Shown one piece after another: positions 23,881 through 32,719 of a stretch of 64,000 nucleotides of DNA (the first letter of the stretch is position 1; every line of letters starts with the position of its first letter). The stretch lies in NCBI GenBank assembly GCA_002421685.1, contig DISB01000016.1, forward strand, positions 252,245-316,244, read 5' to 3'. Under the pieces are notes generated by a model. It saw only the letters and a list, made by a program, of their open reading frames with translations, did no database searches and was not told the origin of the DNA. The position numbers were made by a program, and so were the translations under genes. The DNA comes from Bacteroidetes bacterium UBA6221. GTDB taxonomy: Bacteria > Bacteroidota > Bacteroidia > Chitinophagales > Chitinophagaceae.

Positions 23881-26766
23881 TTAGAAGCTATGACTTATAC
23901 CGATGCTGAATGACCTGCCAGGATTTATACTGTCAAAGACCTGGTTATCTGCCTGGTACGAGTGATAGAATTTCTCTACCCGGTCATTCAACAGATTTGC
24001 CACTTTAAAATCAATGGTTGTTTTACCTTCTTTACCAATTGTTTTGTTAAGGCTGAAGTTCAGGCTATGGAATGGCTCGGCGTAAACATCAGGATACAGG
24101 CCAACACCCACAATGTACAGGGTGGGTCCCTTTACGTTATAGAACGCGCCGACATTCAAGCCCGCCTTCTGATTCAGATAGCTTATACCCGCATTGATAA
24201 CATAGGGAGACTGCCCGGCCATATCCCTGGTATTGGTAATATTCTGTCCGGCCCTTTCATAACTTTTTCTTGAATTGTACTCAAGACCGGTCATCTGAAT
24301 TTGTGATTTTACCAGTGTCAGGTTTCCTGAGAACAGGAAGTCTGAAAAGAACGGCGAAATAAAGCCTAACTCTTTCCTCAATTCCAATTCCGCTCCATAC
24401 ACCTGGCCATTACCCACGTTACGGGCCTGGAATTCTGTGCTGGTCTGCTGGGTTGGTATCCTTACCAGTTCTATCGCGTTGTCAAAAGTTTTGTAGAAGG
24501 CGCTGATTGAGATGAGTTCACTCCGCTCCATAAACATTTCCCAACGCAGGTCGAAATTGTTGATCATCGTTGAAGTCAGCTTACCATCCCAGTCAGCATA
24601 GGTAAAAAGGCTACCATTGAAAATCCTGTTGGTAATCGGGTCGAGTATCTGCGCAAACGAAAGTTCCTTAAAGGATGGCCTGGCTATTGTTCTGCCATAT
24701 GTAAACCTCAGGTTTTGCTTTTCCGTTAAAGCATATATCAGATTCACGGAGGGGAACCAATCCAAAGCCGATAAAACTTTATCATTGTCCAGGTAGGTCC
24801 CGTTAGCCGTATCGCCGCTGGCATACTTCTGGTCTGCGCCGGTATATCGCTGAACATAATTTTCCGCCCTTACACCCAGTACAGATTTAAGTTTCGGCAG
24901 CAGGGACATTTCGTTAGAAATATAAAAGGCAGTGTTATTTACGTTAGAAGAATAGGCGTTGGGATTGAGCGCTTTGTTGCCTGAATTGTAGTAGATATTA
25001 TTGGGCTTGTTCGGATAAATATTTTCCGGTGCGAGCACCTTGTTAGGGTCAGTGTGAGACCACGACTGTGTCCCTAAGAACTGCATATCGAAGAACAGTA
25101 TCTCGTAATCCCTTTTCTTATAAGTATGGCTGCCCCCGAATTTCAACACCGCATCCCTGTCCATTAATTTATAATGCCTTTGCAGGTCAATTTTGGCAGA
25201 TGCATTGACCTCGTCCAGGTAACGCCATATCCTGCTTGGGTTGCCCCCGGCGCCTGCCGAAAAGGTAGGATTGTCCGGGTTCGTTATCGTAAAAGCAGTC
25301 CTGCGTACGTCGGGGTCATTGGAGGTTGACCATGTGGGAGAAAGTTTCCAATCCACCTGCCACTTGTCGCCACCAAGCGAATGTTCGCCTGCGAGCAGAA
25401 CGTTGGACAGAGAACGTTGATTATATTCCAGGTTATCAGAGATGGCTTTATAGCCTGATTGTCCTACTGCCGCTCCGTCGTTATCAATTGTGAATCTGCC
25501 GGCCCTTTTAGTGCCGTTTTGCAGCCGCATTGCTGTCAGTCTGTATTTTGATTTCTGTGTTTTATATGCAATGCCTGCCAACCCGCCCAGCAGCGCCATA
25601 TCTTCCGAAACTTCACCCTTCTGGATGGTGGCATAACGGAGATCAGTTATTGTCGACTCTGAAAACCTCTGGTACTCGCTGTAGGTCACGTCGTCATAAT
25701 ACTTATAAGACCTTTTATAGGAAAGAGAAAAGATATAACCCAGGCTGTTTTTCTTTTCACCCTTTAGCTGGTATTGATCGCCCAGGGTTAAACTTGCGCC
25801 ATAGTCTATGGGGCTTGTAGCCCTTGTCGCTCCCAGTTCGGGGTTAAGGCTGCTTACAAATTGATTCACTTCTTCTTTGGGCGCTCCATTTACAGGTGTG
25901 GGAATATTCACAGGGTCTGTTCCTTCAGGAAGCGCCCTGGTACCGTCATCAAAGCCGAGGAAATCAGTTTTACCTCCTTTGTAAGTAAGATAATTGGAGT
26001 TCAGGTGCATCTGGGGATTATACCCGGCATCTGCCGATACTTTAAAAATCTTCTTTTCCGGGAAAGCTTTGGTTTCAATATTTACGAGCCCTCCCGTAAA
26101 GTCTGCCGGCAATTCGGCTGAAAAGTTCTTATGCGCGATAATATTATCGATCAGGTTGGTAGGGAATATGTCCATCTGGAGACTGTTTTTGTCGGGATCC
26201 AAACCCGGTACCTGGATACCGTTCAACGTAGTCCTGGTGTACCTGTCGCCCAGACCTCTTACGTAAATGTATTTCCCATCTTCGATGCTAACACCTGTCA
26301 CCCGCTTAGAAGCCTCGATGGCTGTGCCGTCGCCCACCAATTGCATCTGGGCCGACGAAATACCATCCATTATAGAGGTAGACCTCCTCTTCATAGCAAT
26401 CAATGCGCTTTCGGAAGTTCTTATAGCCTCAGCTTTTACAACTACCTCTTCCAATTGGTTGCCTGCAGGCTTAAGCTTTATTTCGTTTAATACACTCACT
26501 TCATTATCCGCTACCTTAACCCCATCGATGTTCACAGGTTGGCAACCGATACATTTAACCTCCAGGTTATGTACCCCTGATTCAACAGAAAGCGTAAACG
26601 CTCCATCCAAATCGGTTACGGTACCAATATCAGTCCCTTTTACCACCACGATGGCAGACATCAGAGGCAGCCCCTCTTCATCAATTACAGAGCCGCGAAT
26701 AGTTCCCTTAGCCAAAGCCGCTATACTAATGCAGCAGCTTAACACGAAAAACAAAGAAAATTTCAT
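23881..26766 (-). CDS. TonB-dependent outer-membrane receptor
   Basis: A 961-residue protein from ATG 26766 (MKFSLFFVLSCC); upstream codons in the same frame fall in a hairpin and are unlikely to be translated. After the signal peptide comes a carboxypeptidase-like domain (GTIRGSVIDEEGLPLMSAIV). A plug domain follows (KYIYVRGLGDRYTRTTLNGIQVPGLDPD, GGLVNIETKAFPEKK), then a long beta barrel ending in FSIGISHSF with the terminal Phe typical of outer-membrane proteins. It should import a large or scarce ligand using TonB energy. The beta-helix lipoprotein gene lies upstream in the same direction. Pho-box-like repeats at 28.1-28.3 kb suggest phosphate control. The ligand is unknown. Confidence 0.9.
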   Translation of the reverse strand: MKFSLFFVLSCCISIAALAKGTIRGSVIDEEGLPLMSAIVVVKGTDIGTVTDLDGAFTLSVESGVHNLEVKCIGCQPVNIDGVKVADNEVSVLNEIKLKPAGNQLEEVVVKAEAIRTSESALIAMKRRSTSIMDGISSAQMQLVGDGTAIEASKRVTGVSIEDGKYIYVRGLGDRYTRTTLNGIQVPGLDPDKNSLQMDIFPTNLIDNIIAHKNFSAELPADFTGGLVNIETKAFPEKKIFKVSADAGYNPQMHLNSNYLTYKGGKTDFLGFDDGTRALPEGTDPVNIPTPVNGAPKEEVNQFVSSLNPELGATRATSPIDYGASLTLGDQYQLKGEKKNSLGYIFSLSYKRSYKYYDDVTYSEYQRFSESTITDLRYATIQKGEVSEDMALLGGLAGIAYKTQKSKYRLTAMRLQNGTKRAGRFTIDNDGAAVGQSGYKAISDNLEYNQRSLSNVLLAGEHSLGGDKWQVDWKLSPTWSTSNDPDVRRTAFTITNPDNPTFSAGAGGNPSRIWRYLDEVNASAKIDLQRHYKLMDRDAVLKFGGSHTYKKRDYEILFFDMQFLGTQSWSHTDPNKVLAPENIYPNKPNNIYYNSGNKALNPNAYSSNVNNTAFYISNEMSLLPKLKSVLGVRAENYVQRYTGADQKYASGDTANGTYLDNDKVLSALDWFPSVNLIYALTEKQNLRFTYGRTIARPSFKELSFAQILDPITNRIFNGSLFTYADWDGKLTSTMINNFDLRWEMFMERSELISISAFYKTFDNAIELVRIPTQQTSTEFQARNVGNGQVYGAELELRKELGFISPFFSDFLFSGNLTLVKSQIQMTGLEYNSRKSYERAGQNITNTRDMAGQSPYVINAGISYLNQKAGLNVGAFYNVKGPTLYIVGVGLYPDVYAEPFHSLNFSLNKTIGKEGKTTIDFKVANLLNDRVEKFYHSYQADNQVFDSINPGRSFSIGISHSF

Positions 26767-26783
26767 TGAATAATAATTAGTAA

Positions 26784-26821
26784 CAGGAATTTGGGAAGAA
26801 ATAACGCTTCCCAAATTCCTG
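26784..26821 (-). promoter_or_regulatory. 15-bp perfect hairpin in the leader of the TonB receptor
   Basis: CAGGAATTTGGGAAG at 26784-26798 and its exact complement at 26807-26821 enclose an 8-nt loop, ending 18 bp before the start codon. It lies between the beta-helix lipoprotein and the receptor. No T-run follows on the minus strand, so a leader or processing element is more likely than a terminator. Confidence 0.65.
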
Positions 26822-26875
26822 AAGTAGTTTCTTATTTTTTTAAACCGAATCAAATTTTTTAAACAGTTTTTTTTA

Positions 26876-28075
26876 TTAAAGGCCTGCCAGTATACCTGCT
26901 TTAGAAGCCCATGTCCATCCCAAACCGCTAATATTGGCTTTGTATGAAGATGAACTACCTAAGGTGATACCAGCCGGAGCAGGACCATCTGTTATATAGT
27001 CATCAATACTACCGGTACCGTTTACCACTATGTTAGCGAAAGTGGTACCAGGATTATCCTTAGTCCTGTTAACCTTATTTGCAGCATCAACGCTTTTAAA
27101 GAAAATGTTCTGCAGGTTAACCTTGGTGTTTTTATCTGTGTTGATCAGGTCTTCAGCAATCCTGCCGTCATGAGAAGCTAAAACTGTACCGTTCTTTATG
27201 GTATGAGCCCTTTCCATTGCGCCTTCTGCTCCATCCAGTTCAAAACAGTGGCCGGCGGGTGTTACTACAACAAAATTATCCAGTGTACCGCCCCATGATT
27301 GGTCAGTATCAAAACCATCGTCACCTGCATTCCAGGATACTACGTTTTTAAGGTTAACTGTACCACCAAAGCACTCAATACCGTCATCCTGATTAGCAAC
27401 TATTTCTATATTTTCAACAGTTGTACCTGAACCAACACCCGCCAGTGTAAGACCATTGATCTCATTACCGGAACCGATGTTAGCGCCTCCATGACGGATA
27501 GATATGTATTTCAATACACCTGAGTTATCAGCATCGTCGCTACCGCCATACAGGCCGTTCGCATCTGAAGTCGGGATACCTTCAATCTGTATTTCAGCAG
27601 CAGAAGCAGAGATACTTGCCTTACCGCATATCAGCAAACCACCCCACAAACCGTTGGCGTCCGCCTCCAGGTTAGGGCTGGCAAAGTTGCCTGCCGCTAC
27701 ATTTTCTTTTGTAATTTCATCAGCTATTGAAGTAAAAATGATGGGTTTTTCCGCAGTACCTTCAGCCATCAGTTTAGCGCCCCTTGCTATCAACAACGCG
27801 GTAGCATTAGCACCCGTACCGGCCTGCCCTTTAATTACTGTACCAGGCTCGATGGTCAGTGTTGCACCTGCCAGTACGGTTATCCTGCCGGCCAGTATAT
27901 AAGTTTTAGAACTAGACCATGTCTCGTTAGCAGAAATGTTCTGTGTTACTGTAATAACGTCCGCCACAACAGGAGGAGTAGTCGGACTTGGTGTGGTTGT
28001 CTTTTTATCGCAAGAGAAAAGACCGATGGCAATTGCCAGCACCAAAGTAGATTGTAGAATGTGTTTCATTTTCAT
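26876..28075 (-). CDS. Right-handed beta-helix lipoprotein paired with TonB receptor
   Basis: About 399 residues from ATG 28075 (MKMKHILQSTL). The leader ends LFSCDKK, a clear lipoprotein site. The body has the ladder of a parallel beta-helix: ILAGRITVLAGATLTIEPGTVIKG, then ALLIARGAKLMAEG, IIFTS, and later TVENIEIVANQDDGIECFGGTV. It precedes the TonB receptor by about 110 bp on the same strand. Such pairs are common in Bacteroidota, and the lipoprotein probably sits at the cell surface beside the receptor. The ligand is unknown. The name multidrug transporter often given to such proteins is not supported. Confidence 0.82.
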   Translation of the reverse strand: MKMKHILQSTLVLAIAIGLFSCDKKTTTPSPTTPPVVADVITVTQNISANETWSSSKTYILAGRITVLAGATLTIEPGTVIKGQAGTGANATALLIARGAKLMAEGTAEKPIIFTSIADEITKENVAAGNFASPNLEADANGLWGGLLICGKASISASAAEIQIEGIPTSDANGLYGGSDDADNSGVLKYISIRHGGANIGSGNEINGLTLAGVGSGTTVENIEIVANQDDGIECFGGTVNLKNVVSWNAGDDGFDTDQSWGGTLDNFVVVTPAGHCFELDGAEGAMERAHTIKNGTVLASHDGRIAEDLINTDKNTKVNLQNIFFKSVDAANKVNRTKDNPGTTFANIVVNGTGSIDDYITDGPAPAGITLGSSSSYKANISGLGWTWASKAGILAGL

Positions 28076-28110
28076 AAAAGATTTTATTTTTTGCAAAAAG
28101 ACTTAACTGG

Positions 28111-28138
28111 TATTAACCGAATGTTACTGCATGTTTAA
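28111..28138 (-). promoter_or_regulatory. Proximal Pho-box-like direct repeats
   Basis: On the plus strand TATTAA, TGTTAC and GTTTAA start at 28111, 28122 and 28133, exactly 11 bp apart. Read toward the lipoprotein gene they are TTAAAC, GTAACA and TTAATA. A weak -7-like element (CAAAAAGA on plus, 28094-28101) lies 9 bp downstream in the gene's direction, so an activator would sit next to RNA polymerase. Confidence 0.5.
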
Positions 28139-28270
28139 TTTTATATAAAGAAAGAACCCTGCAATCCGCTTTGATGTACACCCTGCTCAATAGAGTATGT
28201 CTTATAAAAAGCACAGTTGAAAAGTTCTAAATCTCTCCAATGCAAAATTGGCATTGGGATATTACTGCCA

Positions 28271-28320
28271 TGTTACGCTAATGTTACGCCTGTGTGACCT
28301 TAATATTACCGGAATGTTAA
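28271..28320 (-). promoter_or_regulatory. Distal array of five 11-bp-phased Pho-box-like repeats
   Basis: TGTTAC, TGTTAC, TGTGAC, TATTAC and TGTTAA start at 28271, 28282, 28293, 28304 and 28315, an exact 11-bp period. On the minus strand this reads TTAACA-N5-GTAATA-N5-GTCACA-N5-GTAACA-N5-GTAACA. That matches the known PhoP half-site TT(A/C/T)A(C/T)A with 5-bp spacers described in Bacillus. The regulator in this organism is inferred. Confidence 0.6.
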
Positions 28321-28344
28321 GAGCGGGCCAGGCGTTGAAAATCA

Positions 28345-28352
28345 TAACTTTG
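28345..28352 (+). promoter_or_regulatory. Possible -7 element of the aminotransferase gene
   Basis: TAACTTTG matches the Bacteroidota -7 consensus and ends 4 bp before the ATG at 28357, implying a leaderless or nearly leaderless transcript. No TTG was found at the expected -33 distance. Confidence 0.4.
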
Positions 28353-28356
28353 CAGC

Positions 28357-29529
28357 ATGAATACCCGTGACATTTTCAGGCAGCATGTTGCCCAGACATC
28401 GGCCAGTCCCCTGGCGCTGCATATTGTGCGTGCCGAAGGAAATTACCTGTACGATGCCGAAGGCAAAACTTACCTGGACCTGATAGGTGGCATCAGTGTA
28501 TGCAACATAGGGCACAAGCACCCTGATGTGGTGGCAGCCATTAATAAACAGGCACAGGACTACCTGCATATAATGGTGTATGGCGAGCTGGTGCAAACTC
28601 CTCAAACTGAATACGCCGACCTGCTGGTAAAGCACCTGCCCTCCGGCCTCGACTGTGTATATTTTACGAACTCGGGCACGGAGGCCACAGAAGGAGCGTT
28701 GAAACTGGCGCGGAGGGTGACCGGCAAAACCGATATTATATCCTGCAACCGCAGTTATCATGGCTCTACACTGGGGGCCTTGAGCATTATGGGCGATGAA
28801 TACTGGCGTAATGCCTATCGCCCCTTGATGCCCGGCGTATGGCATTACGATTATAATGATAATAATATAGCAGAGGCAATAAACGAGCGGACCGCCTGCG
28901 TGATAATAGAAACAGTGCAGGCAGAAGCAGGGGTAATAGAGCCGGATATAACCTGGCTGAAAGCCCTGCGGAAAAAATGTGACGAAACGGGGGCTATGCT
29001 CATTTTTGATGAGATACAATGCGGCTTCGGGCGGACCGGTAAATTATGGGGGTTTGAGCATTACGATGTAGTGCCCGACATCCTGTTGCTGGGCAAGGCA
29101 CTGGGCGGCGGCATGCCGTTGGGCGCGTTTATCTCTTCTTATAATAATATGCAGCAGTTCACGGACAATCCTGTGCTGGGGCATATCACCACCTTTGGCG
29201 GCCATCCCGTTTGTTGTGCGGCTGGCCAGGCAGGCATGAAGGCGCTATTGAGCGAAAGGTTGACGGAGGGTGTGGCTGCAAAAGAAGCGTTATTCAGGCA
29301 GCAATTGCGGCACCCGGAGATAAAGGCTGTGCGCAGCAAGGGCCTGTTGATAGCCATAGAACTGGAAAGTGCGGAAAAAGCCCTGCAGGTAGTTCAAAGA
29401 TGTGTAGAAAAAGGTGTATTTACCGACTGGTTCCTCTTTGCACCGCAGTGCCTACGCATAGCACCACCGCTTACCATTGCACCCGATGAAATACTACAGG
29501 CATGCGAAGTAATAATATCGTCACTTTAA
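28357..29529 (+). CDS. Class III PLP-dependent aminotransferase (acetylornithine/GABA type)
   Basis: A 390-residue protein of usual family length. LYDAEGKTYLDLIGGISVCNIGHKHP at the N-terminus, YFTNSGTEATEGALKLAR for phosphate binding, and LIFDEIQCGFGRTGKLW near the Asp that contacts the pyridine ring. The PLP-binding lysine is Lys247 in LLLGKALGGGMP. It transfers an amino group between an omega-amino acid and 2-oxoglutarate. Acetylornithine, ornithine or 4-aminobutyrate are possible substrates; no arginine-biosynthesis genes are adjacent to decide. It is transcribed divergently from the beta-helix lipoprotein operon. Confidence 0.93.
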   Translation: MNTRDIFRQHVAQTSASPLALHIVRAEGNYLYDAEGKTYLDLIGGISVCNIGHKHPDVVAAINKQAQDYLHIMVYGELVQTPQTEYADLLVKHLPSGLDCVYFTNSGTEATEGALKLARRVTGKTDIISCNRSYHGSTLGALSIMGDEYWRNAYRPLMPGVWHYDYNDNNIAEAINERTACVIIETVQAEAGVIEPDITWLKALRKKCDETGAMLIFDEIQCGFGRTGKLWGFEHYDVVPDILLLGKALGGGMPLGAFISSYNNMQQFTDNPVLGHITTFGGHPVCCAAGQAGMKALLSERLTEGVAAKEALFRQQLRHPEIKAVRSKGLLIAIELESAEKALQVVQRCVEKGVFTDWFLFAPQCLRIAPPLTIAPDEILQACEVIISSL

Positions 29530-29541
29530 AAGCCGGAATTA

Positions 29542-30237
29542 TTACTCCTTACCGAAAATTACTTTCCAGAATATAGCTGCAACAATGCCACCCACAATGG
29601 GTGCTACGATAAACAGCCAGAGCTGTGACATAGCCGTACCTCCTGCAAACAGAGCAGGGCCTATACTACGGGCAGGGTTGACAGACGTACCAGTAATGGG
29701 TATAGCCACCATATGTATTAAGGTAAGGGACAGACCGATGGCAAGCCCCGCCATATTGGGATTGCCGTTTTTAGAAGTGACCGCAAATATCACGAACAGG
29801 AAAATAAATGTCATGACTGCTTCTGTAATAAAGGCCGATGACGTGTTATATTCACCGAGGTAACCAGGCCCCCAGCCGTTGGCCCCCAGCGCCCACTCTC
29901 CCATAGCAAAGGCAGGCATACCGGATTGTATGAGATATAATACACCTGCGCCAAGTATCGCCCCGGCCACCTGTGCAATAATATAGCCAACCGTGTCTTT
30001 CATATTGATTTTGCCGGCTACCAACATAGAAATGGTAATAGCAGGATTGATATGGCAACCCGAAACAGGACCTATAGCATAAGCCATAACTACCACGGCA
30101 ACACCAAATGCAAGAGCTATGCCGAGTAGTCCCAGCCCGGCAGGGCCGGTTTGCGATATCCCTGCCACTGCCGCGGCACCGCAACCGAATAGAACAAGGC
30201 AACACGTACCCACTAACTCTGCTATGTATTTTTTCAT
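29542..30237 (-). CDS. aqpZ: Aquaporin (MIP family)
   Basis: A 231-residue protein with six membrane segments and both half-helix motifs: NPA in GCHINPAITIS and NPA in TGTSVNPARSIGPAL. Arg follows the second NPA as in water-selective channels. N-terminus KKYIAELVGTCCLVLFGCG is typical of AqpZ. It should pass water across the inner membrane. Its 3' end is convergent with the aminotransferase, with only 12 bp between them. AqpZ rather than GlpF is favoured by length and by the residues around the second NPA. Confidence 0.93.
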   Translation of the reverse strand: MKKYIAELVGTCCLVLFGCGAAAVAGISQTGPAGLGLLGIALAFGVAVVVMAYAIGPVSGCHINPAITISMLVAGKINMKDTVGYIIAQVAGAILGAGVLYLIQSGMPAFAMGEWALGANGWGPGYLGEYNTSSAFITEAVMTFIFLFVIFAVTSKNGNPNMAGLAIGLSLTLIHMVAIPITGTSVNPARSIGPALFAGGTAMSQLWLFIVAPIVGGIVAAIFWKVIFGKE

Positions 30238-30304
30238 ATCATAAAGTTTATTACAGCAGAAAAATACATATAGAATTTAATATATCATAGTGTTTAATTA
30301 TAAA

Positions 30305-30333
30305 AATAATGCCGGGGATTGCCCGGCATTATT
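30305..30333 (-). terminator. Terminator of the 30359-31207 lipoprotein gene
   Basis: A 12-bp perfect stem AATAATGCCGGG and complement, loop of 5 nt, T-rich on both sides. It lies 25 bp after the stop of the lipoprotein gene and 67 bp before the aquaporin start. Confidence 0.8.
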
Positions 30334-30358
30334 TTTTTTCATTTGATAGTTCAAAAAA

Positions 30359-31207
30359 TTATGGAATCTTTGCTATACGCTTCACACCGTTTACATTAAT
30401 AACCGCGTCATTATCACAGTCGCCTGCGCCATAGTCTAATACGCGCTGCGTTGCACCTTCGGGGAAGATGTTAGTTACACCTTCTTTTATCCAACTACAA
30501 TCCAATGCATCTGACAATGGCTTAACGATTTCGAGATGATATTTATCTTTATAAGGGCCGACGAAATACCCGGACCCGGTAATACGATAGACATCGTCGG
30601 CTGTCTGGAGTGTTGACGAGCCTTTATACCATTCACGCTGGCGCTCGCTGGCACCGGTAAGCTGGCCGGTATTGCCGGGCTGGTAAATAGTGTCTACGCT
30701 GGCTATTTCGTGGTAATGGTTTCCGGCAGGAGTTTTCCCCTTGTAAGACATTGTCCTGTATCCACCTACCCGGTGCCCGTCTACCACATAAGCATCAAAT
30801 ATTGTTTTGCGGTAATAACCCGTATCATTTATTGATAATCCCTGCGTATAGTGCACGATCAGCTTTCCGCTCCGGTATCTGCCGTCAAAGCCCAGGCATT
30901 TGCCCCCTCCGAAATTAATAGTCATAACGTGGACAGCCGAATCGCCTGTAGTATCAGTTTTTATAGTCGTACATCCTCCCAGGGGGTTTTCGCCGCCTTT
31001 CAACGAGCCAACGCCCATCGTAATGGCTATATCCACTACCCTGTCGGCATTTGCATATATCTGCTCCAACATGAGTTGCTCCTCGGCATAGGCGGTTGTT
31101 TCGTTATTAATGATATTGTCATCCTTCTTATCCCGCTTGCAGGAAGAAACAAAAACAGCGAGCCCCGATACAACAAGGGCTGTTACGGCTAATTTTCTTG
31201 AAAACAT
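30359..31207 (-). CDS. Hypothetical lipoprotein
   Basis: A 282-residue protein. The leader ends FVSSCKRDKKDD, a clear lipoprotein site. The body has no catalytic motif that I recognise. It contains a Cys-rich and Gly-rich part (NPLGGCTTIK, NFGGGKCLGFDGRYRSGKL) and a repeated beta pattern. The final segment (LDYGAGDCDNDAVINVNG) resembles a C-terminal domain seen in other Bacteroidota lipoproteins. It is a monocistronic gene with its own terminator, and probably an envelope protein. Confidence 0.75.
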   Translation of the reverse strand: MFSRKLAVTALVVSGLAVFVSSCKRDKKDDNIINNETTAYAEEQLMLEQIYANADRVVDIAITMGVGSLKGGENPLGGCTTIKTDTTGDSAVHVMTINFGGGKCLGFDGRYRSGKLIVHYTQGLSINDTGYYRKTIFDAYVVDGHRVGGYRTMSYKGKTPAGNHYHEIASVDTIYQPGNTGQLTGASERQREWYKGSSTLQTADDVYRITGSGYFVGPYKDKYHLEIVKPLSDALDCSWIKEGVTNIFPEGATQRVLDYGAGDCDNDAVINVNGVKRIAKIP

Positions 31208-31286
31208 ATATGGATACTGTTGTTTTTAGTGTTGACCATAAATATAAGACATAATGGCTCAAATTTTATAAGCCGATAACAAATGA

Positions 31287-31320
31287 TTGGCATTACCCTT
31301 AAAAATATTGGTTAGATTTG
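31287..31320 (+). promoter_or_regulatory. Promoter of the ugd-uxs operon
   Basis: TTG at 31287-31289 and TAGATTTG at 31313-31320 are separated by 23 bp, within the TTG-N17-23-TAnnTTTG consensus known for Flavobacterium and other Bacteroidota. Transcription would start about 15 bp before the ATG at 31341. Confidence 0.6.
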
Positions 31321-31340
31321 CCCAAATTTTTATCAATCAT

Positions 31341-32687
31341 ATGAAAATTGCTATAATAGGTACAGGATATGTAGGGCTTGTTACAGGTACCTGCTTCGCC
31401 GAGACCGGCAACACTGTAAACTGCGTTGATATCAACGAGAAGAAAATCGAGACCTTAAAAAGAGGTGAGACCCCTATATACGAACCCGGCCTGGACGTAC
31501 TGCTGGAACGAAATATAAAAGAAAACCGCATCCACTTCACCACATCGCTGGTTGAAGGCATAAAAGACGCGCAGGTTATCTTCCTGGCACTGCCCACGCC
31601 TCCGGGCAAAGATGGCGAGGCCGACCTGCAGTATGTATTGGATGTAGCAGCCCAGCTCAGCAATATCATTGATTCGTATAAAGTAATTGTAAATAAAAGC
31701 ACGGTACCGGTAGGTACTGCCGAAAAAGTAGCCGCTGTAATGGCAACCAACCTGGACCGTGAACTCTATGATGTGGTATCTAACCCCGAGTTCCTGCGCG
31801 AGGGAGTGGCCGTAGACGATTTCCTGAAACCGGACAGGGTAGTTATCGGGACTTCGTCGGAAAAAGCGCGCAAAATAATGGAAGAGTTGTACCAGCCTTT
31901 CGTGCGCCAGGGCAACCCGATATTCTTTATGGACGAGCGTTCTTCTGAAATGACCAAATATGCCGCCAATTCTTACCTGGCAATGCGTATATCTTTCATG
32001 AACGAAATGGCGAACCTATGCGAGCGGGCAGGCGCCAACGTGGACATGGTTCGCGTAGGTATGGGCAGTGACAGCCGCATAGGTAAACGTTTCCTTTTCT
32101 CAGGCGTGGGTTATGGCGGCAGTTGTTTTCCAAAAGATGTACAGGCATTGGCCCGCACCGCCCGTTTGCACGACTATGAGTTCAAACTGGTGGAAACCAC
32201 TATGGAGGTAAACCAGTTGCAAAAAACAAGGCTGGGCAAAAAAATAAAAGACGTATTTGGTAAAGACCTGGCCGGGCGCAAATTTGCCATCTGGGGGCTG
32301 GCCTTTAAGCCGGAAACCGATGACATACGCGAAGCTCCTGCATTGGAACTGATAAACGAACTGCTGGAAGCGGGCGCACAGGTACATGCCTACGACCCGG
32401 AAGCTATGGGAAATGTAAAAGAACTGCTGGGCGATAAGATAGCCTACGGCGCCAATGAATATGAACCGCTGCAGGATGCCGATGCGCTGGTGGTGGTAAC
32501 AGAATGGAACGAATTCCGCAACCCGGATTTTGAAAAGATGCATGCAACGCTGAAACAGCCATTCGTCTTTGACGGAAGAAACGTATTCACATTGGAGAAA
32601 ATGGCAGAACAGGGCTTCTACTATGAAAGCATAGGCCGCAGCACGATACACGAAAAACTGAAAGAAAAAATCAACGTTCTGTCGTAA
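31341..32687 (+). CDS. ugd: UDP-glucose 6-dehydrogenase
   Basis: A 448-residue protein from ATG 31341 (MKIAIIGTGYVGLVTGTCFAE), which places the NAD-binding GxGxxG at the N-terminus as usual. NKSTVPVGT, NPEFLREGVAVDDF and the catalytic Cys262 in YGGSCFPKD are present. It oxidises UDP-glucose twice to UDP-glucuronate with NAD+. The decarboxylase gene follows 32 bp later, so the two make UDP-xylose. The product would feed polysaccharide or glycoconjugate synthesis; no glycosyltransferase genes are adjacent. Confidence 0.95.
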   Translation: MKIAIIGTGYVGLVTGTCFAETGNTVNCVDINEKKIETLKRGETPIYEPGLDVLLERNIKENRIHFTTSLVEGIKDAQVIFLALPTPPGKDGEADLQYVLDVAAQLSNIIDSYKVIVNKSTVPVGTAEKVAAVMATNLDRELYDVVSNPEFLREGVAVDDFLKPDRVVIGTSSEKARKIMEELYQPFVRQGNPIFFMDERSSEMTKYAANSYLAMRISFMNEMANLCERAGANVDMVRVGMGSDSRIGKRFLFSGVGYGGSCFPKDVQALARTARLHDYEFKLVETTMEVNQLQKTRLGKKIKDVFGKDLAGRKFAIWGLAFKPETDDIREAPALELINELLEAGAQVHAYDPEAMGNVKELLGDKIAYGANEYEPLQDADALVVVTEWNEFRNPDFEKMHATLKQPFVFDGRNVFTLEKMAEQGFYYESIGRSTIHEKLKEKINVLS

Positions 32688-32719
32688 ATTAAGGCAGGCA
32701 TCATACTTAAATAAAAACA

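Noticed and set aside
26767..26853. Longer N-terminus for the TonB receptor
   Set aside because: The extra 29 codons lie across the perfect hairpin at 26784-26821 and precede a normal signal peptide, so they are untranslated leader.
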